Shown piece by piece: positions 29,944-39,881 of a DNA stretch of 64,000 nucleotides (its first letter is position 1; every line of letters starts with the position of its first letter). The notes beneath the pieces are model-generated. The model saw nothing but the letters and a program-made list of their open reading frames with translations. It searched no databases and was not told where the DNA came from. Source of the stretch: Modestobacter caceresii. Lineage in GTDB: Bacteria > Actinomycetota > Actinomycetes > Mycobacteriales > Geodermatophilaceae. The translations under genes and the position numbers were made by a program. Where the stretch lies: positions 23,094 through 87,093 of the forward strand of contig NZ_JPMX01000119.1 in the NCBI RefSeq assembly GCF_000761485.1. The letters are read 5' to 3'.

Positions 29944-31748
29944 GCGACCAGCCGGTGCTGGCCACCGACCACCGGTCAGAGAGCGCCACCGCGACCCTGC
30001 GTCGGGGCCTGCGGATGATGCCGGAGTTCCGCCAGGGCCTGCCCGCCACCTTCACCCTGGCCCTGATCGCCACCGCCGGCCGGGTGGTCGTCCCGATCGC
30101 GGTGCAGCAGACCCTGGACCGGGGGCTCGGCGCACCCGGCGGCCCGGACATCGACCTGGTCCGCGACCTGGTCGCCATCTGCGCGGTCGTCGTGCTGGTC
30201 ACCAGCTTCGCGGTCTACCGGATGAACGTCCGGCTGTTCCGCACCACCGAGACGGCGCTGGCCGGTCTCCGGGTCCGGGCCTTCCGGCACGTGCACGACC
30301 TGTCGGTGCTGCACCAGCAGGGCCAGCGGCGGGGCTCGCTGGTGTCCCGGGTGACCAGCGACGTCGACCAGCTGTCGGTGTTCATGCAGTGGGGTGGGGT
30401 GCTCGGGCTGGTCAGCCTCGGCCAGCTCGTGGTGGCCACCGTCGTCATGGCGGTCTACTCCTGGCAGCTGACCCTGCTGGTGCTGATCTGCTTCATCCCG
30501 CTCGCCGTGGCGGTCAAGTTCTTCGCCCGCCGTCTCGCCGAGGTCTACGGGGTCGTGCGCGAGCGGGTCGGCGACGTGCTGGCCGCCGTGGGGGAGTCCG
30601 TCATCGGTGCGCCGACGGTGCGGGCCTACGGCGTCCGCGCCCGGACGGCGGCCCGGCTCGACGGCGCCATCGACCGGCACTACCGCGCCTCGGTGCACGC
30701 GCAGAAGGTGACCGCCGGCGTCTACGTCAGCGGGGAGTTCATCGCCGCCGTCGCCAACGCCGCGGTCGTCGTGGTCGGCGTGCTGCTCGGCATCGCCGGG
30801 GACATCAGCGCCGGCACCCTGGTGGCCTTCCTCTTCCTGGTCACGCTGTTCGTCGCGCCGGTGCAGACCGCCAGCGAGGTGCTGAACGAGGCGCAGAACG
30901 CCGTCGCCGGGTTCCGCCGGGTGCTCGACGTGCTGGACACCGAGCCCGACGTCCAGGACCCCGCCGATGGCCGGCCGCTGCCCGACGGGCCGCTGGACGT
31001 GCGCTTCGACACCGTCTCCTTCGCCTACGGCGCTGGCTCCGCGAAGGCCCTGGACGGCGTGGACCTGACCATCGCCGCCCGGACCCGCGTCGCGATCGTC
31101 GGGGAGACCGGGTCGGGCAAGACGACGTTCGCCAAGCTCGTCACCCGGCTGATGGACCCCACCGGGGGCCGGGTGCTGGTCGGTGGCGTGCCGCTGGACG
31201 AGGTGGCCTTCGCCTCGCTGCGCGAACGGGTCGTGATGGTGCCCCAGGACGGGTTCCTCTTCGACGCCTCGGTGGCCGCCAACGTGCGCTACGGCCGACC
31301 GGACCTGACCGACGCGGAGATCATCGCCGCCTTCGACGAGCTCGGCCTGCGGGACTGGCTGGACGGGCTGCCCGACGGCGTCGCCACCCCGGTGGGCCAG
31401 CGCGGGGAGTCGCTGTCGGCGGGGGAGCGGCAGCTGGTCGCGGTGGCCCGCGCCTACGTGGCCGACCCCGACCTGCTCGTGCTGGACGAGGCGACCAGTG
31501 CGGTCGACCCGGCCACCGAGATGCGGCTGACCCGGGCGCTGGACGCGCTGACGAGCGGGCGCACCACGCTCACCATCGCGCACCGGCTGTCCACCGCGGA
31601 GCGGGCCGACGAGGTGCTGGTCGTGGACGCCGGCCGGGTGGTCCAGCGCGGCACGCACGCCCAGCTCGTGGACGCCGACGGGCCCTACGCCCGGCTGCAC
31701 GCCTCGTGGCGCCGCAGCTCCGGCCGGCAACCCGAACCCGCCGCCTGA
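29940..31748 (+). CDS. ABC exporter half-transporter, catalytic subunit
   Basis: A 602-residue exporter subunit with a membrane domain (about 35-325) and an ATPase domain. Walker A is GETGSGKTTFAKLV, Walker B with catalytic Glu is DLLVLDEATSAVD, and the H-loop is TIAHRLSTAERAD, all canonical. Its signature is LSAGERQLVAVARA, which departs from LSGGQ. Together with the upstream partner this gives one canonical ATP site (this Walker A/B/H with the partner's LSGGQ) and one degenerate site. GTGA overlap with the partner supports equal synthesis. The operon is preceded by an operator-like palindrome. Confidence 0.92.
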   Translation: MSDQPVLATDHRSESATATLRRGLRMMPEFRQGLPATFTLALIATAGRVVVPIAVQQTLDRGLGAPGGPDIDLVRDLVAICAVVVLVTSFAVYRMNVRLFRTTETALAGLRVRAFRHVHDLSVLHQQGQRRGSLVSRVTSDVDQLSVFMQWGGVLGLVSLGQLVVATVVMAVYSWQLTLLVLICFIPLAVAVKFFARRLAEVYGVVRERVGDVLAAVGESVIGAPTVRAYGVRARTAARLDGAIDRHYRASVHAQKVTAGVYVSGEFIAAVANAAVVVVGVLLGIAGDISAGTLVAFLFLVTLFVAPVQTASEVLNEAQNAVAGFRRVLDVLDTEPDVQDPADGRPLPDGPLDVRFDTVSFAYGAGSAKALDGVDLTIAARTRVAIVGETGSGKTTFAKLVTRLMDPTGGRVLVGGVPLDEVAFASLRERVVMVPQDGFLFDASVAANVRYGRPDLTDAEIIAAFDELGLRDWLDGLPDGVATPVGQRGESLSAGERQLVAVARAYVADPDLLVLDEATSAVDPATEMRLTRALDALTSGRTTLTIAHRLSTAERADEVLVVDAGRVVQRGTHAQLVDADGPYARLHASWRRSSGRQPEPAA

Positions 31749-31834
31749 CCCGCCCGTCCGGTGCCGGTGGGGCGGGTGGGACGACGCTCCCGCCCGCCCG
31801 CCGCCCGAGCGGCCCGGGACCCGCGCCGAGGCCC

Positions 31835-31840
31835 TACCGT
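31835..31840 (+). promoter_or_regulatory. -10 box (TACCGT) of the four-helix membrane protein gene
   Basis: TACCGT lies six bases before GTG 31847 with no ribosome site, again the leaderless arrangement. Confidence 0.5.
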
Positions 31841-31846
31841 CCGGCC

Positions 31847-32272
31847 GTGTCGTCCGAGTCCGCCAGCCGCCGTCCGCCACTGCCCGCCCTGGTCGCCGTG
31901 CTGGGGGCGGTGCTCACCGCGCTGCTGACCGCCTTCTTCAGCGTCATCGCGCTGGCCTTCTCCAACGGGCAGTACGACGGCGGCACCTGGCTGGTGATCG
32001 CGACGCCGGTGCTGCTCGCGGCGTGGCTGCTGGCCGGCGCGCTGCTGCTGATGACCGGCCGTTCCTGGCTGGCGCTCGTCCTGCCCGCCGCGGTCCTGTT
32101 CGGCCTGGTCGTCTGGGGCACCATCGCCGCCGGGCTCGGGTCGGACACCGACGGGTTCGTGGTGCTGATGTGGCTGCTGCCCGCCGGCACCGCGGTGCTC
32201 GCCGGGCTCCCCGGCGTCCGCCGTTGGGTCGCCGCCCGGCGGCTGGCCCGGTCGGCCCCGGTCCCCGGCTGA
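31847..32272 (+). CDS. Four-helix membrane protein of unknown function
   Basis: A 141-residue protein with four hydrophobic segments: about 12-38 (VAVLGAVLTALLTAFFSVIA), 46-69, 74-96 and 104-126. The N-terminus is Ser/Arg-rich and the C-terminus ends in Arg/Ala. I do not recognise a named family; small actinobacterial transmembrane proteins like this are common. The start is set by the TACCGT box and by the hydrophobic profile; the same frame is open far upstream through the exporter gene but is not coding there. Confidence 0.6.
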   Translation: MSSESASRRPPLPALVAVLGAVLTALLTAFFSVIALAFSNGQYDGGTWLVIATPVLLAAWLLAGALLLMTGRSWLALVLPAAVLFGLVVWGTIAAGLGSDTDGFVVLMWLLPAGTAVLAGLPGVRRWVAARRLARSAPVPG

Positions 32273-32349
32273 GCGCCATCGGGACGCGCACCCGACCCGC
32301 CTGGGCGACTCGCACACGCCGGACCCGGCGTCCGGCGGCGGCGGCCCGC

Positions 32350-32355
32350 TAGCGT
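32350..32355 (+). promoter_or_regulatory. -10 box (TAGCGT) of the FAD dehydrogenase gene
   Basis: TAGCGT lies seven bases before GTG 32363 with no ribosome site in between. Confidence 0.5.
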
Positions 32356-32362
32356 CCACCGG

Positions 32363-34018
32363 GTGGGCAACGACGCTGACGTGATCGTGGTGGGTGCGGG
32401 GCTGGCCGGGCTGGTCGCCGCCGCCGAGCTGGCCGACGCCGGGAAGCGGGTGCTGCTGCTGGACCAGGAACCGGCCGCCTCCCTGGGCGGGCAGGCGCAC
32501 TGGTCCTTCGGCGGCCTCTTCCTCGTCGACAGCCCCGAGCAGCGCCGGCTGCGGGTGAAGGACTCCCTGGAGCTGGCCCGGCAGGACTGGCTGGGCACCG
32601 CCGGCTTCGACCGCGCCGAGGACCACTGGCCCCGCCAGTGGGCCGAGGCCTACCTGCAGTTCGCCGCGGACGAGAAGCGCGCCTGGCTGCGCGCCCAGGG
32701 CGTCCGGTTCTTCCCCGTCGTGGGCTGGGCCGAGCGCGGTGGGTACACCGCCACGGGCCACGGCAACTCCGTCCCCCGGTTCCACATCACCTGGGGCACC
32801 GGGCCCGGTGTGCTCGCCCCGTTCCTCCGCCGGGTCGCCGACGCCGCCGCCCGCGGGCTGGTCGACGTCCGGCACCGGCATCGGGTCGACGGGCTGGTCG
32901 TCACCGGCGGAGCGGTCACCGGGGTGCGCGGGGCGGTCCTGGAGCCCAGCGACGTCGAGCGCGGCGCGGCCAGCTCCCGCACCGAGGTCGGCGAGTTCGA
33001 GTACTCGGCGCAGGCCGTCGTCGTCACCTCCGGCGGCATCGGCGGCAACCACGACCTGGTGCGGAAGAACTGGCCGGCGCGGCTGGGCCCGGTGCCGAAG
33101 CGGCTGCTCTCCGGTGTGCCGGCGCACGTCGACGGCCGGATGCTGGAGATCGCCCAGGGCGCCGGTGGCCGGGTGGTCAACCCCGACCGGATGTGGCACT
33201 ACACCGAGGGCATCGCCAACCACTCACCGATCTGGGCCCACCACGGCATCCGGATCCTGCCCGGGCCCTCCTCGCTCTGGCTCGACGCCACCGGCACCCG
33301 CCTGCCGGTCCCGCTGTTCCCCGGCTTCGACACCCTCGGCACGCTCGCGCACATCGGCACCACCGGCCACGAGCACACCTGGTTCCTGCTCACCCAGAAG
33401 ATCGTGGAGAAGGAGTTCACCCTCTCCGGCTCCGAGCAGAACCCCGACCTGACGGGGAAGGACCTCAAGCTGCTGCTCACCCGGGTGCGCGCGGGCGCGG
33501 CGGCCCCGGTGCAGAAGTTCCTGGACGACGGCGAGGACTTCGTCGTCGAGCGCACCCTGCCCGAGCTGGTGGCCGGGATGAACCGGCTCACCGGCGACTC
33601 CCCGCACGTCGACCTGGCCACCGTGGAGCGCGAGGTCGTCGCCCGCGACCGGGAGATCGCCAACACCTTCACCAAGGACCTCCAGGTGACCGCGATGCGC
33701 CAGGCCCGCACGTTCCTGGGCGACAAGCTGATCCGAGTCGCCGCGCCGCACCGGCTGCTGGACCCCGATGCGGGGCCGCTGATCGCCGTCCGGCTCAACG
33801 TGCTCACCCGCAAGTCCCTCGGCGGCCTGGAGACCGACCTGTCCGGCCGCGTGCTGCGGGCCGACGGGCAACCGTTCCCCGGGCTGTACGCGGCCGGGGA
33901 GGTCGCCGGCTTCGGCGGCGGGGGGATGCACGGCTACCGCTCGCTGGAGGGCACCTTCCTCGGCGGCTGCCTGTTCTCCGGCCGGGTGGCCGGGCGGGCG
34001 CTGGCGGCGGCGCTGTGA
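32363..34018 (+). CDS. FAD-binding dehydrogenase (KstD/fumarate reductase flavoprotein-like)
   Basis: A 551-residue flavoprotein of the family annotated as putative FAD-binding dehydrogenase, related to 3-ketosteroid dehydrogenases and fumarate reductase flavoproteins. The FAD-binding N-terminus is DVIVVGAGLAGLVAAAELA and the C-terminal FAD segment is AAGEVAGFGGGGMHGYRS. GQAHWSFGGLFLVDSPEQRR and DHWPRQWAEAYLQFAA are highly conserved in this family. The substrate is unknown; a steroid or other cyclic ketone is possible from the fold. The gene overlaps the next membrane-protein gene by four bases (GTGA). Confidence 0.88.
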   Translation: MGNDADVIVVGAGLAGLVAAAELADAGKRVLLLDQEPAASLGGQAHWSFGGLFLVDSPEQRRLRVKDSLELARQDWLGTAGFDRAEDHWPRQWAEAYLQFAADEKRAWLRAQGVRFFPVVGWAERGGYTATGHGNSVPRFHITWGTGPGVLAPFLRRVADAAARGLVDVRHRHRVDGLVVTGGAVTGVRGAVLEPSDVERGAASSRTEVGEFEYSAQAVVVTSGGIGGNHDLVRKNWPARLGPVPKRLLSGVPAHVDGRMLEIAQGAGGRVVNPDRMWHYTEGIANHSPIWAHHGIRILPGPSSLWLDATGTRLPVPLFPGFDTLGTLAHIGTTGHEHTWFLLTQKIVEKEFTLSGSEQNPDLTGKDLKLLLTRVRAGAAAPVQKFLDDGEDFVVERTLPELVAGMNRLTGDSPHVDLATVEREVVARDREIANTFTKDLQVTAMRQARTFLGDKLIRVAAPHRLLDPDAGPLIAVRLNVLTRKSLGGLETDLSGRVLRADGQPFPGLYAAGEVAGFGGGGMHGYRSLEGTFLGGCLFSGRVAGRALAAAL

Positions 34019-34749
34019 CCACACCCGACTGGGACGCCGTCCCCTACACCGGCCCGCCGTCCTACGCCCCGCCGCCCCAGCAACCGGGTCATGGCCACCC
34101 GTCCGGCTACGGGCCGCCGCCGCACGGATGGGCGCCGCCGCAGGAGTGGGCGGCGCCGCAGGAATGGGCGGCGCCGCAGGGCTGGGCGGCTCCGCAGGGC
34201 TGGCCCCCGCCGCCGGGCTGGGTGCCGCCCGGGTGGGGTCCGCCGGGGTGGGGTCCGCCGGGAGGCTGGGGCGGCCGGCAGCGCCCGGCCCGGCCCGGGT
34301 CGGTCATCGCCGCCGCCGTGCTGACCTTCGTCTCCGCGCTGCTGGTGGTGCTCGGCACCATCTACGGCCTGGCGTTCAGCGCCCTGCTCAGCCTCGCCCA
34401 GGGGCCCGCGGCCGGCGTCGGCACCGGGACGGCGCTGGCCCAGCTCGCGCTGGTGGCCCTCCTGGTCGTGGGCGGGCTGCGGCAGCTGAACGGCGACCGC
34501 CGGTTCCTGCTCGCCGCCTGCGGGCTCCAGCTGGCACTGAGCCTGTACTGGGTGACGGTGCTCGCCGACCTCTCCTCGCGGACCGTCGGCGACGTCCTGG
34601 GCTTCGTCCCCGTCCTGTACGTCGTCCTGGCGGTGACGGCGGCCGGCCTGACCTTCCTGCCCGACGCCCGGGCGTGGGGTCGGCGGGCGGCACCACCGGC
34701 ACCGGCGGGGGAGCAGCCGCCCGCAGGAGCGCCCCGGCCCGGGGTCTGA
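34015..34749 (+). CDS. Pro/Trp-repeat membrane protein
   Basis: A 244-residue protein. Residues about 1-90 are low complexity: Pro/Gly/Tyr-rich, then a six-residue repeat of the form WAAPQE/G (four clear units), then PGW/GPPGW units. After a basic stretch there are four hydrophobic segments (about 98-125, 139-158, 162-180 and 197-222) and a Pro-rich tail. Pro/Trp-rich tails of this kind are cytoplasmic in many actinobacterial membrane proteins, but no function is known. The start overlaps the stop of the FAD dehydrogenase, which suggests co-expression. Confidence 0.75.
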   Translation: MTTPDWDAVPYTGPPSYAPPPQQPGHGHPSGYGPPPHGWAPPQEWAAPQEWAAPQGWAAPQGWPPPPGWVPPGWGPPGWGPPGGWGGRQRPARPGSVIAAAVLTFVSALLVVLGTIYGLAFSALLSLAQGPAAGVGTGTALAQLALVALLVVGGLRQLNGDRRFLLAACGLQLALSLYWVTVLADLSSRTVGDVLGFVPVLYVVLAVTAAGLTFLPDARAWGRRAAPPAPAGEQPPAGAPRPGV

Positions 34750-34806
34750 CCGGCGCCCGGTCCGGGGCCTGACCGGCCGCGGCGCGCCGGGTGGGACGAT
34801 CAGCGC

Positions 34807-35181
34807 ATGTCCGCCCCTGCCCCCGACACCGCCCTGGACCCCGCCGTCGCCACGCTGCTGAGCCGCGACCCCGCCGGCCTCGTCGCCGCCGTCGTGCAGC
34901 AGCACGACACCGGCGAGGTGCTGATGGTCGCCTGGATGGACGACGAGGCGCTGCACCGCACGCTCACCACCGGCCGGGCCACCTACTGGTCGCGCAGCCG
35001 GGGCGAGTACTGGGTGAAGGGGGAGACCTCCGGCCACCGGCAGTGGGTGCGCGACGTGCGGCTGGACTGCGACGGCGACGCCCTGCTCCTGCTGGTCGAC
35101 CAGGAGGGCCCGGCCTGCCACACTGGGGAGCGCAGCTGCTTCCACCGCCCGCTGCCGGCCACGACCGGGATGCCGGCATGA
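34807..35181 (+). CDS. hisI: Phosphoribosyl-AMP cyclohydrolase
   Basis: Opens the adenine ring of PR-AMP in the third step of histidine synthesis; a zinc and magnesium enzyme. 124 residues, the stand-alone form without the HisE pyrophosphohydrolase. Motifs are [57 protein letters not shown] and [12 protein letters not shown], with the metal Asp and Cys residues intact. GACGAT lies six bases before the ATG, so it may be leaderless. It overlaps trpE by four bases, joining the his and trp pathways in one transcript. Confidence 0.96.
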   Translation: MSAPAPDTALDPAVATLLSRDPAGLVAAVVQQHDTGEVLMVAWMDDEALHRTLTTGRATYWSRSRGEYWVKGETSGHRQWVRDVRLDCDGDALLLLVDQEGPACHTGERSCFHRPLPATTGMPA

Positions 35182-36683
35182 GCCTGCAGCTGGGCCGCAC
35201 CAGCCCGACCCGCGCCGAGTTCGCGCACCTGGACGCGCCCGTCGTCCCGGTCACCCGCCGGCTGCTGGCCGACAGCGAGACCGCCGTGGGCATCTACCGC
35301 AAGCTGGCCGGCAACCGGCCGGGCACCGTGCTCCTGGAGTCCGCCGAGCAGGGCAAGCAGTGGTCCCGGTTCAGCTTCGTCGGCGTGCGCAGCGCCGGCG
35401 TGCTCACCGAGGCCGACGGGACGACGGCCTGGCTCGGCGACCCGCTGCCCGGGCTCACCGACGACCTGCCCGTCGACCCGCTGGCCGCCGTCCGCACCCT
35501 GGCCCGCCGGCTCCGCTCGCCGCGCACACCCGGCCTGCCGCCGCTGACCGGCGGGCTGGTGGGCTACCTGGGCTACGACGTCGTCCGGCGGCTCGAGCGG
35601 CTGCCGCAGACCGCCGTCGACGACCTGGGCATGCCCGAGCTGGCGCTCATGCTCGTCACCGACCTGGCGGTGCTGGACCACAGCGACGGCACCGTGCTGC
35701 TCATCGCCAACGTGCTGGGCGGGGCGCCCGGCGGCTACGACGACGCGGTCGCCCGGCTCGACGCGATGGCCGCGGACCTGGCCGAGGCCGCACCCCCGGG
35801 GGTCGCGACGGTCGAGACCGCCGACGCGCCGCCGGTGACCAGCAACATGGGGCCGGGGGAGTACGAGGCCGGCGTCGAGCGGGTGCGCGAGCACGTCCGC
35901 GCCGGCGACGTCTTCCAGACCGTGCTCGCCCAGCGCTTCGAGCTGGCCACCGACGTCGACGCCCTGGACCTCTACCGGGTGCTGCGGGCCACCAATCCCT
36001 CGCCGTACATGTACCTGCTGCGCTTCGCCGGGCGGCAGTCGCCGTTCGACGTGGTCGGCTCCTCCCCGGAGGCGCTGGTCACCGTGACCGGGAGCCGGGC
36101 CGTGGTGCACCCGCCGGCCGGCACCCGTCCGCGCGGCGCCACCCCGGAGGACGACGTCCGGCTCACCGAGGAGCTGCTGGCCGACCCCAAGGAACGCGCC
36201 GAGCACGTGATGCTGGTCGACCTGGCCCGCAACGACCTGGGCCGGGTGAGCGAGCCGGGCACCGTCGAGGTCGCCGACTTCATGCGGGTCGAGCGGTACA
36301 GCCACGTCATGCACCTGGTCTCCACCGTGGCCGGTCAGGTGACCGCCGACCGGGACGCGCTGGACGTGTTCGACGCGACCTTCCCCGCCGGCACCGTCTC
36401 CGGGGCGCCCAAGCCGCGGGCGATGGAGGTCATCGAGTCCCTGGAGCCCACCCGCCGGGCGCTCTACGCCGGCACGGTCGGCTACGTCGACGCCAGCGGT
36501 GACATGGACATGGCCATCGCCATCCGCACCGCGGTGCTGCACGACGGCCGCGCCTACGTGCAGGCCGGCGCCGGCGTCGTGGCCGACAGCGACCCGGCCA
36601 GCGAGGAGGCGGAGACCCGGCACAAGGCCCGCGCCGTGCTGTCGGCGATCGCCACCGCGGAGGGGCTGCGGGAGCTCCGGTGA
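35178..36683 (+). CDS. trpE: Anthranilate synthase component I
   Basis: Converts chorismate and ammonia or glutamine nitrogen to anthranilate, the first committed step to tryptophan. 501 residues. The N-terminal domain carries the tryptophan feedback motif [16 protein letters not shown]. The chorismate domain has [56 protein letters not shown] and [12 protein letters not shown]. The start ATG overlaps the hisI stop (ATGA). The glutaminase partner trpG is not in the window. Downstream a tryptophan-associated membrane protein overlaps by four bases. Confidence 0.97.
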   Translation: MSLQLGRTSPTRAEFAHLDAPVVPVTRRLLADSETAVGIYRKLAGNRPGTVLLESAEQGKQWSRFSFVGVRSAGVLTEADGTTAWLGDPLPGLTDDLPVDPLAAVRTLARRLRSPRTPGLPPLTGGLVGYLGYDVVRRLERLPQTAVDDLGMPELALMLVTDLAVLDHSDGTVLLIANVLGGAPGGYDDAVARLDAMAADLAEAAPPGVATVETADAPPVTSNMGPGEYEAGVERVREHVRAGDVFQTVLAQRFELATDVDALDLYRVLRATNPSPYMYLLRFAGRQSPFDVVGSSPEALVTVTGSRAVVHPPAGTRPRGATPEDDVRLTEELLADPKERAEHVMLVDLARNDLGRVSEPGTVEVADFMRVERYSHVMHLVSTVAGQVTADRDALDVFDATFPAGTVSGAPKPRAMEVIESLEPTRRALYAGTVGYVDASGDMDMAIAIRTAVLHDGRAYVQAGAGVVADSDPASEEAETRHKARAVLSAIATAEGLRELR

Positions 36684-37339
36684 GCCACCCCGCGCCCCCG
36701 GTCCCGCCTCCGGCCACCACCCGGGGCCGGCGGGAGCTCACCGTCGCGGTCCTGTTGTGCGCGCTCTCCGGTGGGCTGGCGCTGTCGGCGTCCGGCGAGC
36801 CGTGGGCCGACGTCACGGTCGTGCGCGAACCGCCGCTGCCGCCGACGGCGCAGGTGCTGACCGGCAGCCAGGCCGCACCGCTGGTCGCCGCGTGCGGGCT
36901 GCTGCTGCTCGCTGCCGCGGTCGCGGTCATCGCCGTCCGCGGCGTCGGCCGGATGGTGGTCGGCCTGCTGGTCGCGGTGGCCGGTGGCGTGCTCGGGTGG
37001 TCGGGGCTGCGTGCGCTCACCGGCTCGCTCGACCTCGGCGGTGCCGACGTGACGTCGGGGGTCGGGCTGGGGCAGGCCCAGGTGACCACCGACCCCGTGG
37101 CCACCTGGCCCGCGGTGGCCCTGGTCGCCGGTGTGCTCGGCGTGCTGGCCGGGGCCCTGGTGGTGCTGCGCGGCCGGGACTGGCCGGGCATGGGGCGTCG
37201 CTACGAGCGCACCGGGCAGCCGGCGGGGGCGACGGCAGCGCCCGCCCGGCCGGCTCGTCCCGCTCGTCCGGAGACCGACGAGGACCGGCACCAGGCGGCC
37301 TGGAAGGCCCTGGACCGCGGAGACGACCCGACCGCGTGA
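36680..37339 (+). CDS. Tryptophan biosynthesis-associated membrane protein (TIGR02234 type)
   Basis: A 219-residue membrane protein found next to trp genes across actinobacteria; its function is unknown. Hydrophobic segments lie at about 20-34, 65-88, 92-115 and 137-157. A loop after helix one (ASGEPWADVTVVREPPLPP) and the YERTGQPAG-like cytoplasmic tail match this family. The C-terminal DEDRHQAAWKALDRGDDPT is conserved in homologues. It starts at a GTG overlapping the trpE stop. Confidence 0.85.
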   Translation: MSHPAPPVPPPATTRGRRELTVAVLLCALSGGLALSASGEPWADVTVVREPPLPPTAQVLTGSQAAPLVAACGLLLLAAAVAVIAVRGVGRMVVGLLVAVAGGVLGWSGLRALTGSLDLGGADVTSGVGLGQAQVTTDPVATWPAVALVAGVLGVLAGALVVLRGRDWPGMGRRYERTGQPAGATAAPARPARPARPETDEDRHQAAWKALDRGDDPTA

Positions 37340-37459
37340 GGGCGGGGTCCTCGTCCTCACCGCGCGGCCCTGCCCCGGGCCCGCCCGCCGCTTCTTACAC
37401 CCGGGCCGTCCGGGCGGTCTGCACCGGCCCCCGGGAGGGAACCGGTCCTGGCCCGTCTC

Positions 37460-37465
37460 TAGAGT
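37460..37465 (+). promoter_or_regulatory. -10 box (TAGAGT) of trpC
   Basis: TAGAGT lies 66 bases before the trpC ATG, giving a leader of about 60 bases with the GAGGAGGGGTC ribosome site. I checked the leader for a Trp-rich leader peptide: a WW pair exists only in a frame without a start codon, so attenuation by a trpL peptide is not supported. The 192-base gap from 37340 holds GC-rich inverted repeats but no clear gene. Confidence 0.45.
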
Positions 37466-37531
37466 GATCCGCGCGGTCCGAGTGGTGGGGGCCGGTCCGG
37501 TGCCACATCCTGAGAGGTCCGAGGAGGGGTC

Positions 37532-38341
37532 ATGAGCGTCCTCGACGAGATCGTCGCCGGTGTCCGGGAGGACGTCGCTGCCCGTCAGGCCACCACCCCG
37601 CTGACCGAGGTGCAGGCCGCGGCCCGCGATGCCCGGCCCGCTCTGGACGCCCTCGCCGCCCTCCGGGCCCCGGGCGTCGGTGTCATCGCCGAGGTCAAGC
37701 GGCGCAGCCCGAGCAAGGGCGACCTCGCTGCCATCGCCGACCCGGCCGCGCTCGCCGCGCAGTACGCCGCCGGCGGCGCCCGGGCGATCAGCGTGCTGAC
37801 CGAGGGCCGCCGGTTCGGCGGGTCGCACGCCGACCTGGCCGCCGTCCGGGCCGCCGTCGACGTCCCGGTGCTCAACAAGGACTTCGTGATCAGCAGCTAC
37901 CAGGTGCACGAGGCCCGGGCGCACGGGGCAGACCTGGTCCTGCTCATCGTGGCCGCGCTCGACCAGCCGGTGCTCATCGGCCTGCTCGAGCGGATCGAGT
38001 CCCTCGGCATGACCGCCCTGGTCGAGGTGCACAGCGAGGCCGAGGCTGACCGCGCGCTCGCCGCAGGTGCCTCGGTGATCGGCGTCAACGCCCGCGACCT
38101 CACCACGCTGTCGGTCGACCGCTCCACCTTCGAGCGGATCGCCCCGGGCCTGCCCAGCGAGGTCGTCAAGATCGCCGAGTCCGGGGTGCGCGGCCCGCAC
38201 GACCTGATCAGCTACGCCGGCGCGGGCGCCGACGCGGTGCTGGTGGGGGAGGGCCTGGTCACCGCCGGCGACCCGCGGCAGGCGGTCGCCGACCTGGTCA
38301 CCGCCGGCTCCCACCCGGCGACCCCGCGCACCACCCGCTAG
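37532..38341 (+). CDS. trpC: Indole-3-glycerol phosphate synthase
   Basis: Closes the indole ring from CdRP in tryptophan synthesis. 269 residues, monofunctional. The active-site motif [21 protein letters not shown] contains catalytic Glu and Lys, then [49 protein letters not shown] and [14 protein letters not shown] has GAGGAGGGG upstream. It is followed at once by repeat copy C, so transcription may end here and restart at the trpB promoter. Confidence 0.97.
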   Translation: MSVLDEIVAGVREDVAARQATTPLTEVQAAARDARPALDALAALRAPGVGVIAEVKRRSPSKGDLAAIADPAALAAQYAAGGARAISVLTEGRRFGGSHADLAAVRAAVDVPVLNKDFVISSYQVHEARAHGADLVLLIVAALDQPVLIGLLERIESLGMTALVEVHSEAEADRALAAGASVIGVNARDLTTLSVDRSTFERIAPGLPSEVVKIAESGVRGPHDLISYAGAGADAVLVGEGLVTAGDPRQAVADLVTAGSHPATPRTTR

Positions 38342-38342
38342 T

Positions 38343-38402
38343 AAGGCCTCGCTGCAGGGGCCCGCCGCGAGCCTGCGAGTGGTGGGGAGCAGGGAGGTCC
38401 TT
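38343..38402 (+). repeat. Intergenic hairpin repeat, copy C
   Basis: It begins one base after the trpC stop. It shares GCAGGGGCCCGCCGCGAG, CCTGCGAGTGGTGGGG and the AGGTCCTT ending with copies A and B. Unlike those, it lies between two co-directional genes and its last base is the first base of the trpB -10 box, so it may insulate trpC from trpB. Confidence 0.75.
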
Positions 38403-38407
38403 AGGCT
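38402..38407 (+). promoter_or_regulatory. -10 box (TAGGCT) of trpB
   Basis: TAGGCT sits six bases before the trpB ATG with no ribosome site, so trpB-trpA-lgt is probably a leaderless transcript of its own. Confidence 0.55.
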
Positions 38408-38413
38408 GGGCGC

Positions 38414-39808
<1,395 letters not shown>

Positions 39809-39870
39809 GCGAGCGTGCGAGCGAACCGATGAGCGCAGCAGCTCCGCGAACGCGGCCGACGAGCGCCGGC
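39809..39870 (+). repeat. Short GAGCG-rich repeat between trpB and trpA
   Basis: The 62 bases after the trpB stop are built from imperfect GAGCG/GCGAG units (for example GCGAGCGTGCGAGCGAACC and GATGAGCGCAGCAGC). Such GAGCGAGCG elements recur between genes in many actinobacterial genomes, as I recall. It precedes the trpA ribosome site GAGGAGG. Confidence 0.5.
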
Positions 39871-39881
39871 GAGGAGGACTC

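Noticed and set aside
37438..37458. GGAAC and CGTCT resembling an ECF sigma-factor promoter before trpC
   Set aside because: The spacer is only about 11 bases, too short for the 16-17 typical of ECF promoters.
37466..37531. Possible trp leader peptide before trpC
   Set aside because: The only tandem Trp codons are in a frame without a start after the likely transcription start, and no terminator/antiterminator pair is visible.
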